Shown in pieces: positions 10,845 through 20,150 of a stretch of DNA of 64,000 nucleotides. The notes below the pieces were generated by a model, which was given only the letters and a program-made list of their open reading frames with translations, did not search any database and was not told the DNA's origin. The DNA is taken from contig CAJNDS010000023.1 of the NCBI GenBank assembly GCA_905221605.1, forward strand, positions 122,501-186,500, read 5' to 3'. This DNA comes from Symbiodinium natans (taxonomy: Eukaryota > Sar > Dinophyceae > Suessiales > Symbiodiniaceae). A program made the position numbers and the translations under genes. Position 1 is the stretch's first letter. The number at the start of each line of letters is the position of its first letter.

Positions 10845-11866
10845 CAGCCGGTGCTGGTAACGTAATCGTGGCTCTGTAAGGGTTGTGAATGGGCCCCCCC
10901 CCCCCCCCCCCCCGAATTATTGAGGGTGGTTTAACGTTTATCCCTTTGTGGGAAGAGCTCCTGTTGTGTTTCCAAAAGCCTTTATGACCGTTTTAGAGTT
11001 GCAACTCTGCTTGCTCTGCAAAAAGTTTCTATACAAGCGCAAAAAACATCCTATGCTTTTCCTAACGTTGGCACTTTCAGAACATTGTAGAAGTAATAGC
11101 ATATCCCTTAGAGGTTTGTCGAATGTCCCCTCTCTTCGTGCTCGTAGGGTTTGGTGAGGGCCCTAGAAGTTTGTCGCATGTCCCCAAAGGTTCGGCCTGA
11201 AAGTCCGCGAATCATAACGTGCTTGAAGGGTCCAGCGTGCGAGGTTAGAAGGTTTCAGAGAGGCCTCTTGCGGGTTGGTCCTTGCGTGTGCGAAAAGATT
11301 GAGTGTATTCAAATAGCACCCAAGTTTTGGGGACCGAGCGGTTCAACTTGCATCCTGCTTTGCAGGACCGAGCGTGCTCAATTAGCAGCCAAGTTTTGGG
11401 GACCTCGCTTTCAGAACGCTTTAGAAGCAAAAACATATCCCTTAGAATTTGTCGCCCACCTTTTGCGCTCGTAGGGTTTGGTGAGGGCCCTAGACGTGCA
11501 ACTAGCACCCCACCTGCGCCCTGATGACCAAATGGCAAGCGCTATTGCGCGAGCTATTTGGTTGCAGGGGAAACATCTATGGTGTTTTACCACGTTGAAA
11601 CACGTTTTCAGGGCAACGCACTCTCACCAAATAGCTCGCGCCGGGTTCTGGAGCCACGATTACGTTACCAGCACGGGTGTTTTTGGGCGGTTTGTGACAC
11701 AGTCTTGTCGCACAAAAAAAGGGTGGTCTCTTTCAATTGTGCGAAACGACCGTGACTTAAAACCTGTGCTGGTAACGCAATCGTGGCTCCATAACCCGGC
11801 GCGAGCTCTTTGGTCGCAGATTTTAGGGGGATGGGTTCTATGGGGGCCAGGATTACTTGAGTTTCT
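10845..11866 (+). repeat. Left flanking module of the composite satellite (forward)
   Basis: This non-coding module contains a 22-C run (about 10893-10914) and motifs that recur inverted at 13.89-15.04 kb. Examples are GTGGGAAGAGCTCCTG (10950), CGTAGGGTTTGGTGAGGGCC (11142 and 11471), TTTGTCGCATGTCCCC (11170) and CACCCAAGTTTTGGGGACC (11318). The motif GTGCTGGTAACG(T/C)AATCGTGGCTC appears forward at about 10851 and 11767 and reversed near 11651. No exon is visible. It is part of a repeat family, not unique spacer. Confidence 0.75.
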
Positions 11867-12918
11867 GAGGAAGGTTTCATTGCAATTGTTACTTGTCTTG
11901 GTTTTTTGCGGAAGGATTCGTTGCAATTGCTACTTGTCTTGAGTTTCTGAGGACGAATTCGTTGCAATTACTATTTGTCTTGAGTTTATGAGGAAGAATT
12001 CGTTGCAATTGCTACTTGTCTCGTGTTTTTGAGAAGAATTTCGTTGCAGTTGCTACTTATGTTGAATTTTGAGCAAAGCTTCGCTGCAATTGTTACTTGT
12101 CATGAGTTTAGAGCAAAATTTCGTTGCAATTGCTATTTGTCTTGAGTTTCTGAGGGAAGAATGTGTTGCAATTGCTACTTGTCTTGAGTATATGAGGAAG
12201 AATTCGTTGCAATTGCTACTTGTCCTGGGTTTCTGACTAAGGTTGCGTTGCAAGTGCTACCTGCCTTGAGTTTTTGAGGAAGGTTTCGTTGCAATTGTTA
12301 CTTGTGTAGAGTATGTCAGGAAGGTTTCGTTGCAATTGCTACTTGTCATGAATTTCTGAGGAAGGTTCCGTTGCAATTGCTACTTATGTTAAATTGTTGA
12401 GGAAAGTTTCGTTGCAATTGCTACTTGTCCTGAGTTTCTGAGGAAGATTTCGTTGCAATTGTTACTTGTCTTGAGTTTATGAGGAAGGTTTCGTTGCAAC
12501 TGTTACTTGTCCAGAATTTCTGAGCACATTTTCGTTTCAATTTCTAATTGATCAGAGTTTCTGAGGAAGGCTTCGTTGCAATTGCTACTTGTCTTGAGTT
12601 TCTGAGGAAGGTTTAGAATTTCTGAGGATGGTTACGTTGCAACTGCTACTTGTCTAGAGTTTCCGAGGAAGGTTTCGTTGCAATTGCTACTTGTCTTGAT
12701 TTTCTCAGGGAAGAATTTGTTGCAATTGCTGCTTGTCTTGAGTATATGAGGAAGAATTCGTTGCAATTGCTACTTGTCCTGAGTTTCTGACGAAGGTTGC
12801 GTTGCAAGTGCTACCTGCCTTGAGCTTTTTGAGGAAGGTTTCGTTGCAATTGTTACTTGTCTAGAGTATGTCAGGAAGGTTTCGTTGCAATTGCTACTTG
12901 TCTTGAATTTCTAAGGAA

Positions 12919-13089
12919 GGTTCTCTCCTGCCTGGACAGGTTGCCCTCGAGACTGTCGGTGGGGACTTGCTGGCCTCCGAGCCCGCCGAGGCGCCCCGAG
13001 CCAAGCAGGAGGGCATTGAGAAGAAGATCAAGCTCGCGGTCAATGCTGCAGCCGGGAAAGTGCACATCGCGCCTCCACCACGAGGCTGA
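12919..13089 (+). pseudogene. Captured coding exon (gene 3' end) inside the satellite
   Basis: The insert within array A opens with a clean reading frame: SLLPGQVALETVGGD, then LLASEPAEAPRAKQ, then EGIEKKIKLAVNAAAGK and VHIAPPPRG, ending at TGA 13087-13089. Composition (Ala/Glu/Lys-rich, no low-complexity bias) is strongly protein-like, and GACAG before GTTGCC (939/940) resembles an acceptor. It looks like the last exon and 3' region of a gene, carried as a fragment into the satellite. The family is not recognised. With satellite on both sides there is no room for the rest of the gene, so it is probably a pseudogene fragment, though an exon using the satellite as an intron cannot be excluded. 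Confidence 0.55.
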
Positions 13090-13100
13090 TGGGAGCAGCA

Positions 13101-13156
<56 letters not shown>

Positions 13157-13392
13157 ACTACATATCGCGCGCCGCAGGCGCCCATGCGCGCAATGACGCG
13201 CATTTCGCTTGGGTGTTCGAGCTTTGTCTTGAGGCGCATGTTGTATTTTGCCGCAACTACTTTCGGAAAAGAGACATTTTTTTGTCACAGGTTTGAGGTG
13301 CGGGTGTTTTGCATGGTTCCCTGGGTTTAGGGTTTCGGGCTTTAAAGGGTCGAGTTCTTTGGGCTGAACCAACTTCGCAGCCGCCGTATCTT
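12926..13392. other. 467-bp insertion interrupting array A
   Basis: The satellite reads ...CTAAGGAAGGTT, stops at about 12922, and resumes at CCGTTGCAACTGCTACTTATG (about 13395). The homologous uninterrupted block at 12355-12385 joins these directly. The insert carries the coding fragment, a CTG repeat and a T-rich 3' stretch. I see no terminal inverted repeats, and any target duplication is masked by the repetitive host. Confidence 0.7.
13098..13156 (+). repeat. (CTG)n trinucleotide repeat
   Basis: About 19-20 uninterrupted CTG units just after the stop codon of the captured exon. On the opposite strand they read poly-Gln, in another frame poly-Ala. Those long minus-strand frames are artefacts of the repeat. 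The tract is long enough to be length-polymorphic. Confidence 0.95.
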
Positions 13393-13890
13393 TCCGTTGC
13401 AACTGCTACTTATGTTAAATTGTTGAGGAAGGTTTCGTTGCAATTGCTACTTGTCTGAGTTTCTGAGGAAGGTTTCGTTGCAATTGTTACTTGTCTTAAG
13501 TGTATGAGGAAAGTTTCGTTGCAATTGTTACTTGTCTAGAATTTCTGAGCATTTTTTCGTTTCAATTTCTACTTGATCAGAGTTTCTGAGGAAGGCTTCG
13601 TTGCAATTGCTACTTGTCTTGAGTTTCTGAGGAAGGTTTAGAATTTCTGAGGATGGTTACGTTGCGTTTGCTATTTGTCTAGAGTTTCCGAGGAATGTTT
13701 CGTTGCAATTGTTACTTGTCTTGAGTTTCTGAGGAGGTTTGGCTGCAGCTGTTGCTTGTCTTGAGTTTCGTTTCTGAGGAAGGTCTTGATGCAATTGCTA
13801 TTTGTTTTGAAATTCTGAAAAAAGTTTCGTTGCAATTGCTACTTGTCTTGAGTTTATGAAGAAGAATTCGCTGCAAACCTGCACGACATA

Positions 13891-15035
13891 TGTTTTACTT
13901 CTACAGTGTTGTGAAAGTGCGGTCCCCAAAGCTTGGGCGCTATTTGAATACGCTCGGTCCTGCAAAGCAGGATGCTAGTTGAACACATTCAGTCTTTTCG
14001 CTCACACAAGGACCAACTCCCCAAGAGGCCTCTCTGAAACCTTCAAACCTCGCACGCGGGCCCTTCAAGCACGTTATGATTCTAGGGCTTTCAGGCCTAA
14101 TCTCGGGGCCCTCACCCTGCCAGCACGAGGGGAGGAGACATGCGACAAATTTCGAGGGCCCCCACCATACCCTACGAGCACGATATGTTTTAATTTCTAC
14201 AATGCTCTGAAAGCGCGGTCCCCAAAACTTGGGTGCTATTTGAGTACGCTCGGTAAGCAGAACACCACAGGAGCTCTTCCCACAGAGAGATAAACTTTTG
14301 CTTAAACCCCCTCTTTAAGGGGCAAAGTTTTAATGATTTCAGGGGCATATTCAAAACCCTTATAAGCCACAATTATGCTACCAGCACAGGTTATTCGGTT
14401 GCATCATACAAGTAAGCAACTAGCCCCATCTGTGCCTTGATGACCAAATAGCTCGCGCCAGAGCTCCCCCCTCTCCCCCATACAACTGCCAACTTGCCAG
14501 GAGAAGTTTGCCACGTGAGGCTCCGAGGCATGGGCCCTTCAAGCACAAAGCGAGGGGACATGCGACACACATCCAACGCCCTCACCAAACCCTACGAGCA
14601 CGGAAAGACATAGGTAAAGACTTTCTCCGGAGCAAGCAAAGTTGCAACTCTAAAACGGCGATCAAGGTTTTTGGAACACCAGAGGAGTACATTTGCTTAA
14701 GACACCGTTTTTGGGGGCATAGGGTTCATTATTTCAGGTGCATATATGCAGCCCTTGCAGAGCCACGATTACGTTGCCAGCGCAGGTTTTTTTTCATCGT
14801 AGGTAACTAGCCGAGCCCCATCTGTGCCGTGATGACCAAATAGCTCGCGCCAGAGCTCCCCCCTCTCCCCCACACAACTGCCAACTTGCCAGGAGAAGTT
14901 TGCCACGCGAGGCTCCGAAGCATGGGCTCTTCAAGACCTCTAGGGGCCCTCACACTTCGCACGAAGGGAGGGGACATGCGACAAACTTCTAAGGCCCTCA
15001 CCAAACCCTACGAGCACGAAGAGAGGAGACATACG
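13891..15035 (-). repeat. Inverted flanking modules between the two satellite arrays
   Basis: This segment is the reverse complement of modules at 10.85-11.87 kb: GGTCCCCAAA(A/G)CTTGGG (13920, 14217), CCTCTCTGAAACCTTC (14028), ACGTTATGATT (14070), CAGGAGCTCTTCCCAC (14267). Two direct copies of a ~270-bp sub-module, at 14368-14620 and 14757-15030, share CCAAATAGCTCGCGCCAGAG and GCCAACTTGCCAGGAGAAGT and both end at the CCCTACGAGCACG motif. No exon is seen. Confidence 0.8.
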
Positions 15036-15936
15036 ACAATTGCATCGAAACCTTCCTCAGGAACTCAAAGACAAGTTGCAATTGCAACGAAACCTTCTTC
15101 AGAAACTCAAGACACATAGCATAATTGCAACGAAACCATCCTCAGAAATTCTAAACCTGCTTCAAAAACTCAAGACAAATAGCAATTGGAAGGAAGCCTT
15201 CCTCAGAAACTCTAGTCAATCAGAAATTGAAACGAAAATTTGCTTAGACAAATAGCAATTGTAACGAAACCTTCCTCAGGAACTCAAGACAAGTAACAAC
15301 TGCAACGAAGCCTTCCTCAGAAACTCAAGACAAGTAGCAATTGCAACGAAACCTTCCTCAAAAAATCAACATAAGTAGCAATTGCAACGAAACGTTCCTC
15401 AGACATTCACGACAAGTAACAATTGCAACGAAACCTTCCTCATAAACTCAAGACAAGTAGCAATTGCAACGAACCTCCCTCTAAAACTCATGACAAGTAG
15501 CAATTGCAACGAACCTCCCTCTAAAACTCATGACAAGTAGCAATTGCAACGAACCTTCCTCTAAAACTCATGACAAGTAGCAATTGTAACGGAACCTTCC
15601 TCAGAAACTCATGACAAGTAGCAATTGCAACGAAACCTTCCTCAAAAATTCAACATAAGTAGCAATTGCAACGAAACGTTCCTCAGAAATTCACGACAAG
15701 TAACAATTGCAACGAAACCTTCCTCCTAAACTCAAGACAAGTAGCAGTTGCAACGAACCTCCCTCTAAAACTCATGACAAGTAGCAATTGCAACGAACCT
15801 TCCTCTAAAACTCATGACAAGTGGCAATTGTGACGAAACCTTCCTCAGAAACTCATGACAAAGAGCAATTGCAACGAAACCTTCCTCAAAAATTCAACAT
15901 AAGTAGCAATTGCAACGAAACGTTGAATATCATGGA
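15036..15936 (-). repeat. 41-bp satellite array B (reverse orientation)
   Basis: Tandem copies of the same 41-bp unit as array A but reverse complemented (AGTAGCAATTGCAACGAAAC plus CTTCCTCAGAAACTCA), about 22 copies. Local homogenisation is visible: units at 15480-15590 with CTCCCTCTAAAACTCATGAC recur at 15748-15830, and CATAAGTAGCAATTGC (the ATGTTGAATT variant) recurs at 15371, 15655 and 15898. The array ends abruptly at GAAACGTT (about 15930). Confidence 0.9.
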
Positions 15937-16089
15937 AGCTTTTCAAGCCATAATTCCTGGTTGTCTTGGCCCTTTTGGCTGCAAAGTTTGCCATGTGACC
16001 GTTTTGTGCTAATGATGGTGGCTCTTTGTGCTTTTTTGTCATTTTCACATCGCGGCCTGAAGAATTGGTCTTGCTTTCCACATTTGCAC

Positions 16090-17345
16090 TGATACTGAAT
16101 GCATTTAGGCACGTGCGAAGAATGCATTTCCATTATTAGAGGCTTGAAATATGCATTTGGTCTTGCCTTGTTTGCTTTCCACATTTGCAGTGAGAGTCTT
16201 ACTTGTGCATGTATCAATAAGGGGAAAAAAGACCCGACGCACGGGCGAAGAATGCATTGTTTCCGCACGGGTACAGGCCTATTGTGGTTTTGCAAAGAAG
16301 TATATCGCCGGCCTTGAAAATTGCATTGGGGCATGTTCTTTGTGATTCTGGGCCCATGTCGAAAAGCTGCTAGGCGCGTTAGGGCCCTTATCGTTTTTCC
16401 TTCTTATGCAGAGAAAGAAAGAGAATCGACAAACTGGAAACCGTTTCCAAATGCATTTTTCGGGTGACGAAGGATGCATTTGGCATGCACCGATGCGTGT
16501 GGGATCGTGGTTGGTCACAGAATACCAACTTATTTATATTTTCGGATTTGGTTTTGATCGCTTTGCACATTGTAGCGAAACACAGACAACCCAATAGACA
16601 TGGACGACCGGATGCTGTGCGAATGCGTTTTTGCAGGCATGAAAAATGCTTTTGGTCTTGTTTTGGTCTTGCTTTTCTTCATTTGCATTGATATTTTCCT
16701 TTAGCATTTTGACATAAGGAAGAAAAGCTGACTGCATTTACGCACGGGCGAAGAATGCACTTGCATTTTGGTTTCCTGTGTCTGGGGCCCCTGACTTCTT
16801 CAGGTCTATTGTGGTTTTGCAAAGCAGCAGCTACCGGAATGCATTTAGCCGGCCTTGAAAAATGCATTTGAGCATGTTCCTTTTGATTCTGAGCCTCGTT
16901 CGGAATTCTTGCAAAAGTTGAAATTTCGCTAGACGTGTTAGAGCTTCTCTGCGCAAGAAGGAAAGAAAGCGAATCGACGAGTTCGTGAACGAGGACAAAC
17001 GGGAAACCGTTGCCAAATGCGACGAAGAATGTATTTGGGATGCTCCGAATTGCATGTGGGATCGTGGTTGGTCGCAAAAGCAAAAAACCAATCTATTTCT
17101 ATTTTTGGATTTGGTGTTAATCTGCTTGCACGTTGTAACGAAATACAGACAACCCAATAGACATGCACGACGGCAGGCTGTGAGAATGCATTTCGCCAGG
17201 CCCCAATAATGCATGCGGTCTTGCCTGTCTGTTTTTTTGTTTGCGCGGGGTCAGGTCTATCGTGGTTTTGGAAAACATCCAGCCGCCAATACTGCACTTG
17301 GGCATGTTCCTTTTTGTTTGGGCCAAAACAAGGCATGAATCATAT
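16090..17345 (+). repeat. Diverged ~0.5-kb tandem repeat, about 2.5 copies
   Basis: Landmarks recur in the same order: GGGCGAAGAATGCA (16247, 16746), TATTGTGGTTTTGCAAAG (16270, 16807; TATCGTGGTTTTGG at 17257), GGCATGTTC/AGCATGTTCC (16330, 16870, 17300), GGGATCGTGGTTGGTC (16501, 17058) and ACAACCCAATAGACATG (16586, 17148). Spacing is about 450-560 bp. The translations are rich in Cys, His and Phe and differ between copies, so I see no conserved frame. It is an old tandem duplication or long-period satellite. Confidence 0.75.
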
Positions 17346-17489
17346 CTATGTCTTTGGGTTCCGATTCCGACTCATGGTGCTGCATGACGACCTTTTCAGG
17401 GACCTGTCGATTTTCAAGTCGCATTGTTGTTTCACGCGTTTCCCTTTTTCTACAATCTTATTGTTTGGGGTCTTCGCCGGCATAATTTT

Positions 17490-17890
17490 TCTGCGGGCGG
17501 TGCCGCCTCGTGGTCTTTGGGCTCGACGTCGGAGGGCGTGCGCGGCTGGAAGCTCTTCCTCCCCCCGCGTGTTGCTCTACCGGGAACCCGGTGTGTCCTG
17601 CATTCCACCTGCAGAGCTTGGTGCGCCCGTAGCCAGGCAGGCGACGTGCAGGCGACGTGCTGGCGCGTCGATGCAGGTAGTAAGCCTGCCCCTGCTGCAT
17701 CACGGGCAGAATGCACTTCCGCGTTTGCGCTGCGCTGGTCGGCGCTCCTCGCCTCTGCAGCCGCCCGTTCTTTTGCAGCCAGCCTCCTTTCCCTTCCCAT
17801 CTCCGGCACAGCAAACATTGATGGAGAATCGCCTCTCATCAGCGACATCGTCGACATCGTTGCTGACTCAACAGAGCAGCCCCCCCCTTT
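17490..17890 (+). mobile_element. Family I retroelement fragment (pre-RT region)
   Basis: The frame SEGVRGWKLFLPPRVAL, with the shifted frame PRVLLYREPGV, matches AASGWKLFFLAARMLLH of the fuller copy at 23.0 kb and RGWKLFLLAPRMLLYR at 19.97 kb. This is the conserved block before the RT domain. Coding potential is broken by at least one frameshift. The fragment is followed by unrelated sequence at about 17.9 kb. Confidence 0.6.
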
Positions 17891-17954
17891 GCCAGTCGCC
17901 TGCCGTAGGTATCTGTAGGTTGTTCGTGGCCGTGGGCTATTTCACTGGGACGTG

Positions 17955-18420
17955 CGAAAAAAAAGGGACGCGGAAAAACGGGCAAAATATCACGACGCTG
18001 CTGCTGAGAGCAGCAAGAAGACAACATATTCACAACGGAACGACGGTACAACAGCCACGTCAAGGCTCGAAGATTCTAAGCCCTCACGCAAAGATCGCTG
18101 CGCTCGGCATACGCTTGCAACGTAGAGCGCGTGGCCAATTGTGGATGAACGAGGTGAGCTCGCTGCAAGTGGCGCGCAAACCCTCTGCGTGCTCGGCAGC
18201 GAAGTGGATGGGCGGTGGGACACAAACGCAGTGCGCCTTCGCCGCTGGTGGAGCATGCTCTCCAGCAAGGAGTCGGTCACACGGCGCTAGGGCGCGCCGG
18301 GCCATGCCGGGACCGGCACATGCTGATGCGCCGCCTTGGATGAGGTCATGGACCTCGCCGACCCGGAAGGGCCGAGCCGCCTGCCGCTGTAGACAGGGCA
18401 GGGGTCGGGACACCACGACA
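17955..18420 (+). mobile_element. Family I-like 3' fragment
   Basis: At 18150-18290 one frame reads CVLGSEVDGRWDTNAVRL then RRWWSML. It resembles VVVGVEVGAGS / GVEVGGRFGTEAVQL and VARWSGLLAVA of the family I C-terminal region (21.2 kb minus, 25.78 kb plus) with an internal deletion. Upstream, ATCACGACGCTGCTGCTGAG (17990) continuing into AGCAGCAAGAAG is shared, reverse complemented, with the edge of the TTAC insertion at 21571-21603. The fragment is highly decayed. Confidence 0.4.
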
Positions 18421-18509
18421 TACCCCTATGTAGAGCCATAGCCACAGCCACAGCCACATCAACAGCCACATCAATGCGCGCAAAACCGGGTCAAGGCCAA
18501 CTTCGCAGC

Positions 18510-19510
18510 GTTTTTTTGGGTGTGCGCCCCACAAGTAGCTTGTTCAATGCTGGGCTAGAACACGCAATCAGGATGTGGAAGGCACATTTGCTTGACCATG
18601 GCATCAACATCGGCTCTACCGCGAATTCGACTAATGTGCGTTTCGCCGACGATTTAATGCAATATGCCAAGTCGTGGCATGAGCTTGTTATCATGCTGGA
18701 GTCATTGGAGGCTGACTTGGCGTCAGTTGGCTTATCGTTGAATGCAGCGAAAACTCGAATTTTCACAACAGCCATTTCGCCAGAAGTTGCTTACATTGAC
18801 GTTGGCGGTGAAATGATCCAGCTTTTGGGTGACGGAGAGACACATATGTACCTTGGACGGAAAATTTGCGGCGACCTTCGACACCAATCAAGAACAGAGC
18901 TGGCGCATCGTATCAGTGCAGCGTGGGGAAAGTTCAGTAAGCTGACATTCATATTCGTGAACAAGCACCTGTCAATCAAAGGCAGATGCTGGAGCAGCTT
19001 GATATATGCCAGCGAAAGATGTTTCGAAGCCTTGTTGGGTGGAGTCACGACGCAGATGCAACTTGGAAAGAGACGATGCGACGCATGAATGCCCGGGTAT
19101 CGTCTGCTCTCAGGCAACATCTTGTGCCTTCGTGGTCTAGTGTTCATCGTGCTAATCAGCACAGGTTCGTAATGAACCTGACTGCGAAAAATGCTTGGCC
19201 ACTATGCGCTGCAACCTGGAGTCCCTCATCCCAGCACAATTTCAATAGTGTGCCGAGACGACGACATGGTCGCCCCCCCAAGCGATGGGATGATGAGTTG
19301 AACAAGTTTGTTGTGTCGCAGTTCCCTGGATGTAGTTCGTGGTCTGATGTAGCTCATCGGCCAAGATGGCCGTCAACAAGACATGATTTTGTACAGTTTG
19401 ACGCGGCCTCGCAAATTAATTAGCTCGGAACACCCACTGTTGTCCCTTGTCCTGAAAGGACCGTAGTCTTCGTGACTCGAACGGGCAAAGTGCAAAGTGC
19501 AAAGTGCCCC
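18510..19510 (+). mobile_element. Family II LINE, 5'-truncated copy 1
   Basis: A 204-codon frame (from 18474; element sequence from about 18.52 kb) reads SLFNAGLEHAIRMWKAHLLD, then the catalytic F-A-D-D box at 18642-18653 (NVRFADDLMQYAKSW), then the block GLSLNAAKTRIF and the primer-grip-like MYLGRKICGDL. After a frameshift near 18975 the thumb/C-terminal part continues in another frame (ICQRKMFRSLVGWSHDADA ... RRRHGRPPKRWDDELNKFV ... RWPSTRHD) to a stop at about 19421. The fingers region and any endonuclease are missing, as expected for a 5'-truncated insertion. The 3' UTR has two small hairpins and ends with three GCAAAGT units (19485-19507). Confidence 0.85.
19449..19484 (+). promoter_or_regulatory. 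Tandem 3'-terminal hairpins of LINE family II
   Basis: GTCCT-GAA-AGGAC (19449-19461) is immediately followed by CCGTAGTC-TTCGT-GACT-CGA-ACGG (19461-19484), whose arms pair as AGTC/GACT and CCGT/ACGG with a CGA bulge. Just after this comes the (GCAAAGT)n tail. In copy 2 the first hairpin has A>G in its 3' arm, giving a tolerated T-G (U-G in RNA) pair. LINEs of the stringent type are known to be recognised by their RT through a 3' stem-loop followed by a short tandem tail. The role here is inferred from that analogy. Confidence 0.55.
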
Positions 19511-19720
19511 ACAAGTAGCGGGGGCCTGCGAGCTGGTCCCACGCTGGTAGGTTGAACCCTGTTTCTTGTAACTTCGCCGCTTCCGGCGCTACTTCAGCAA
19601 CGCTTTGGGCCGGCTCATCATCCGGGTGACGCCGGCACAAGATTGGCAAGGTGGTCGCCCACGACAGTATGCTGCACACCGTCAATCAGACACGCGGCGC
19701 AGCCCCAGGATGCCCAGGCA
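19511..19720 (-). mobile_element. Family I fragment, minus strand (post-RT region)
   Basis: The minus-strand frame reads ILSWATTLPILCRRHPDDEP, then AQSVAEVAPEAAKLQETGFN and LPAWDQLAGPRYLWG. KLQETGFNLPAWDQL corresponds to CLREQGYDAPAWDALL of the plus-strand copy at 24.77 kb, and a shifted frame upstream gives LGLRRVSD...AAY, matching FGGLGVRSA...AAYWASWAD. The fragment abuts the tail of LINE family II. Confidence 0.5.
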
Positions 19721-19869
19721 TCCAAACTTTAACGGTAGCGCAGTGTAACAATGTACATGGGGGTATCATTGGCCAGGAGGTCTGCCAAACAGCGCACGTC
19801 TCCGTCGTCATGTTTGGAACAACAGCCAGTGCAAGCTGGCGTGGCTGAGCGTGTTCTCCTACAGCAGCC

Positions 19870-20150
19870 CCATTTGGCAGGCCAGCCGACCCTGAAGGGC
19901 ACCTTGCGCGCTGCGCTGCGGGCCGGCCTTCGATCAGCCACGGCCGGGGACACGGATCACGAGCGAGTACGCGGCTGGAAGCTCTTCCTCCTAGCCCCCC
20001 GCATGTTGCTTTACCGGGAACCCGGTGTGTCCCGCATTGTCCCGCATCTGCAGAGCTTGACCGTCGCAGCCGAGCCTTCCAAGCCGGTGACTGGCTCGAC
20101 CTGCTCCGTGAGGCAGCTGCTGCCAGCGCCTGGATGGGTATGTGTTCAGG
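19870..20150 (+). mobile_element. Family I fragment (WKLFLLAPRMLL block)
   Basis: The frame reads QPTLKGTLRAALRAGL, then VRGWKLFLLAPRMLLYREPG, parallel to KLRGTLRYALRTIL and SGWKLFFLAARMLLHCAAG of the 22.8-26 kb copy. A shifted frame then gives RSRAFQAGDWLDLLREAAA, equivalent to FRPGEWLQLLRAA. The block is well preserved but frameshifted. Confidence 0.7.

Larger units (their letters stand above)
11867..13890 (+). repeat. 41-bp satellite array A (forward), interrupted
   Basis: Tandem copies of a ~41-bp unit whose core is GTTTCGTTGCAATTGCTACT followed by TGTCTTGAGTTTCTGAGGAA. There are about 25 copies before 12925 and about 12 after 13393. Units vary by substitutions and small indels. A higher-order block is also visible: 12130-12700 is repeated at about 12700-13720, including the same truncated unit (GGTTTAGAATTTCTGAGGATGG) at 12608 and 13635. 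The second block is split by a 0.47-kb insert. The unit is not a multiple of three and has no coding value. CAATTG at its centre is a short palindrome. Confidence 0.9.

Noticed and set aside
12871-13239. Poly-Gln protein on the minus strand
   Set aside because: Reverse reading of the CTG tract. The convincing coding frame here is on the + strand and ends before the tract.
13322-13350. Telomere-like GGGTTTAGGGTTT
   Set aside because: Only one to two units, not tandem.
11867-15936. CRISPR-like array
   Set aside because: The 41-bp units are contiguous with no unique spacers, occur in both orientations, have no cas genes nearby, and the sequence is eukaryotic.
19461-19490. tRNA-like T-arm (reverse CGTTCGAGTC)
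   Set aside because: No anticodon or acceptor stem can be built around it. It is the conserved LINE 3' hairpin.
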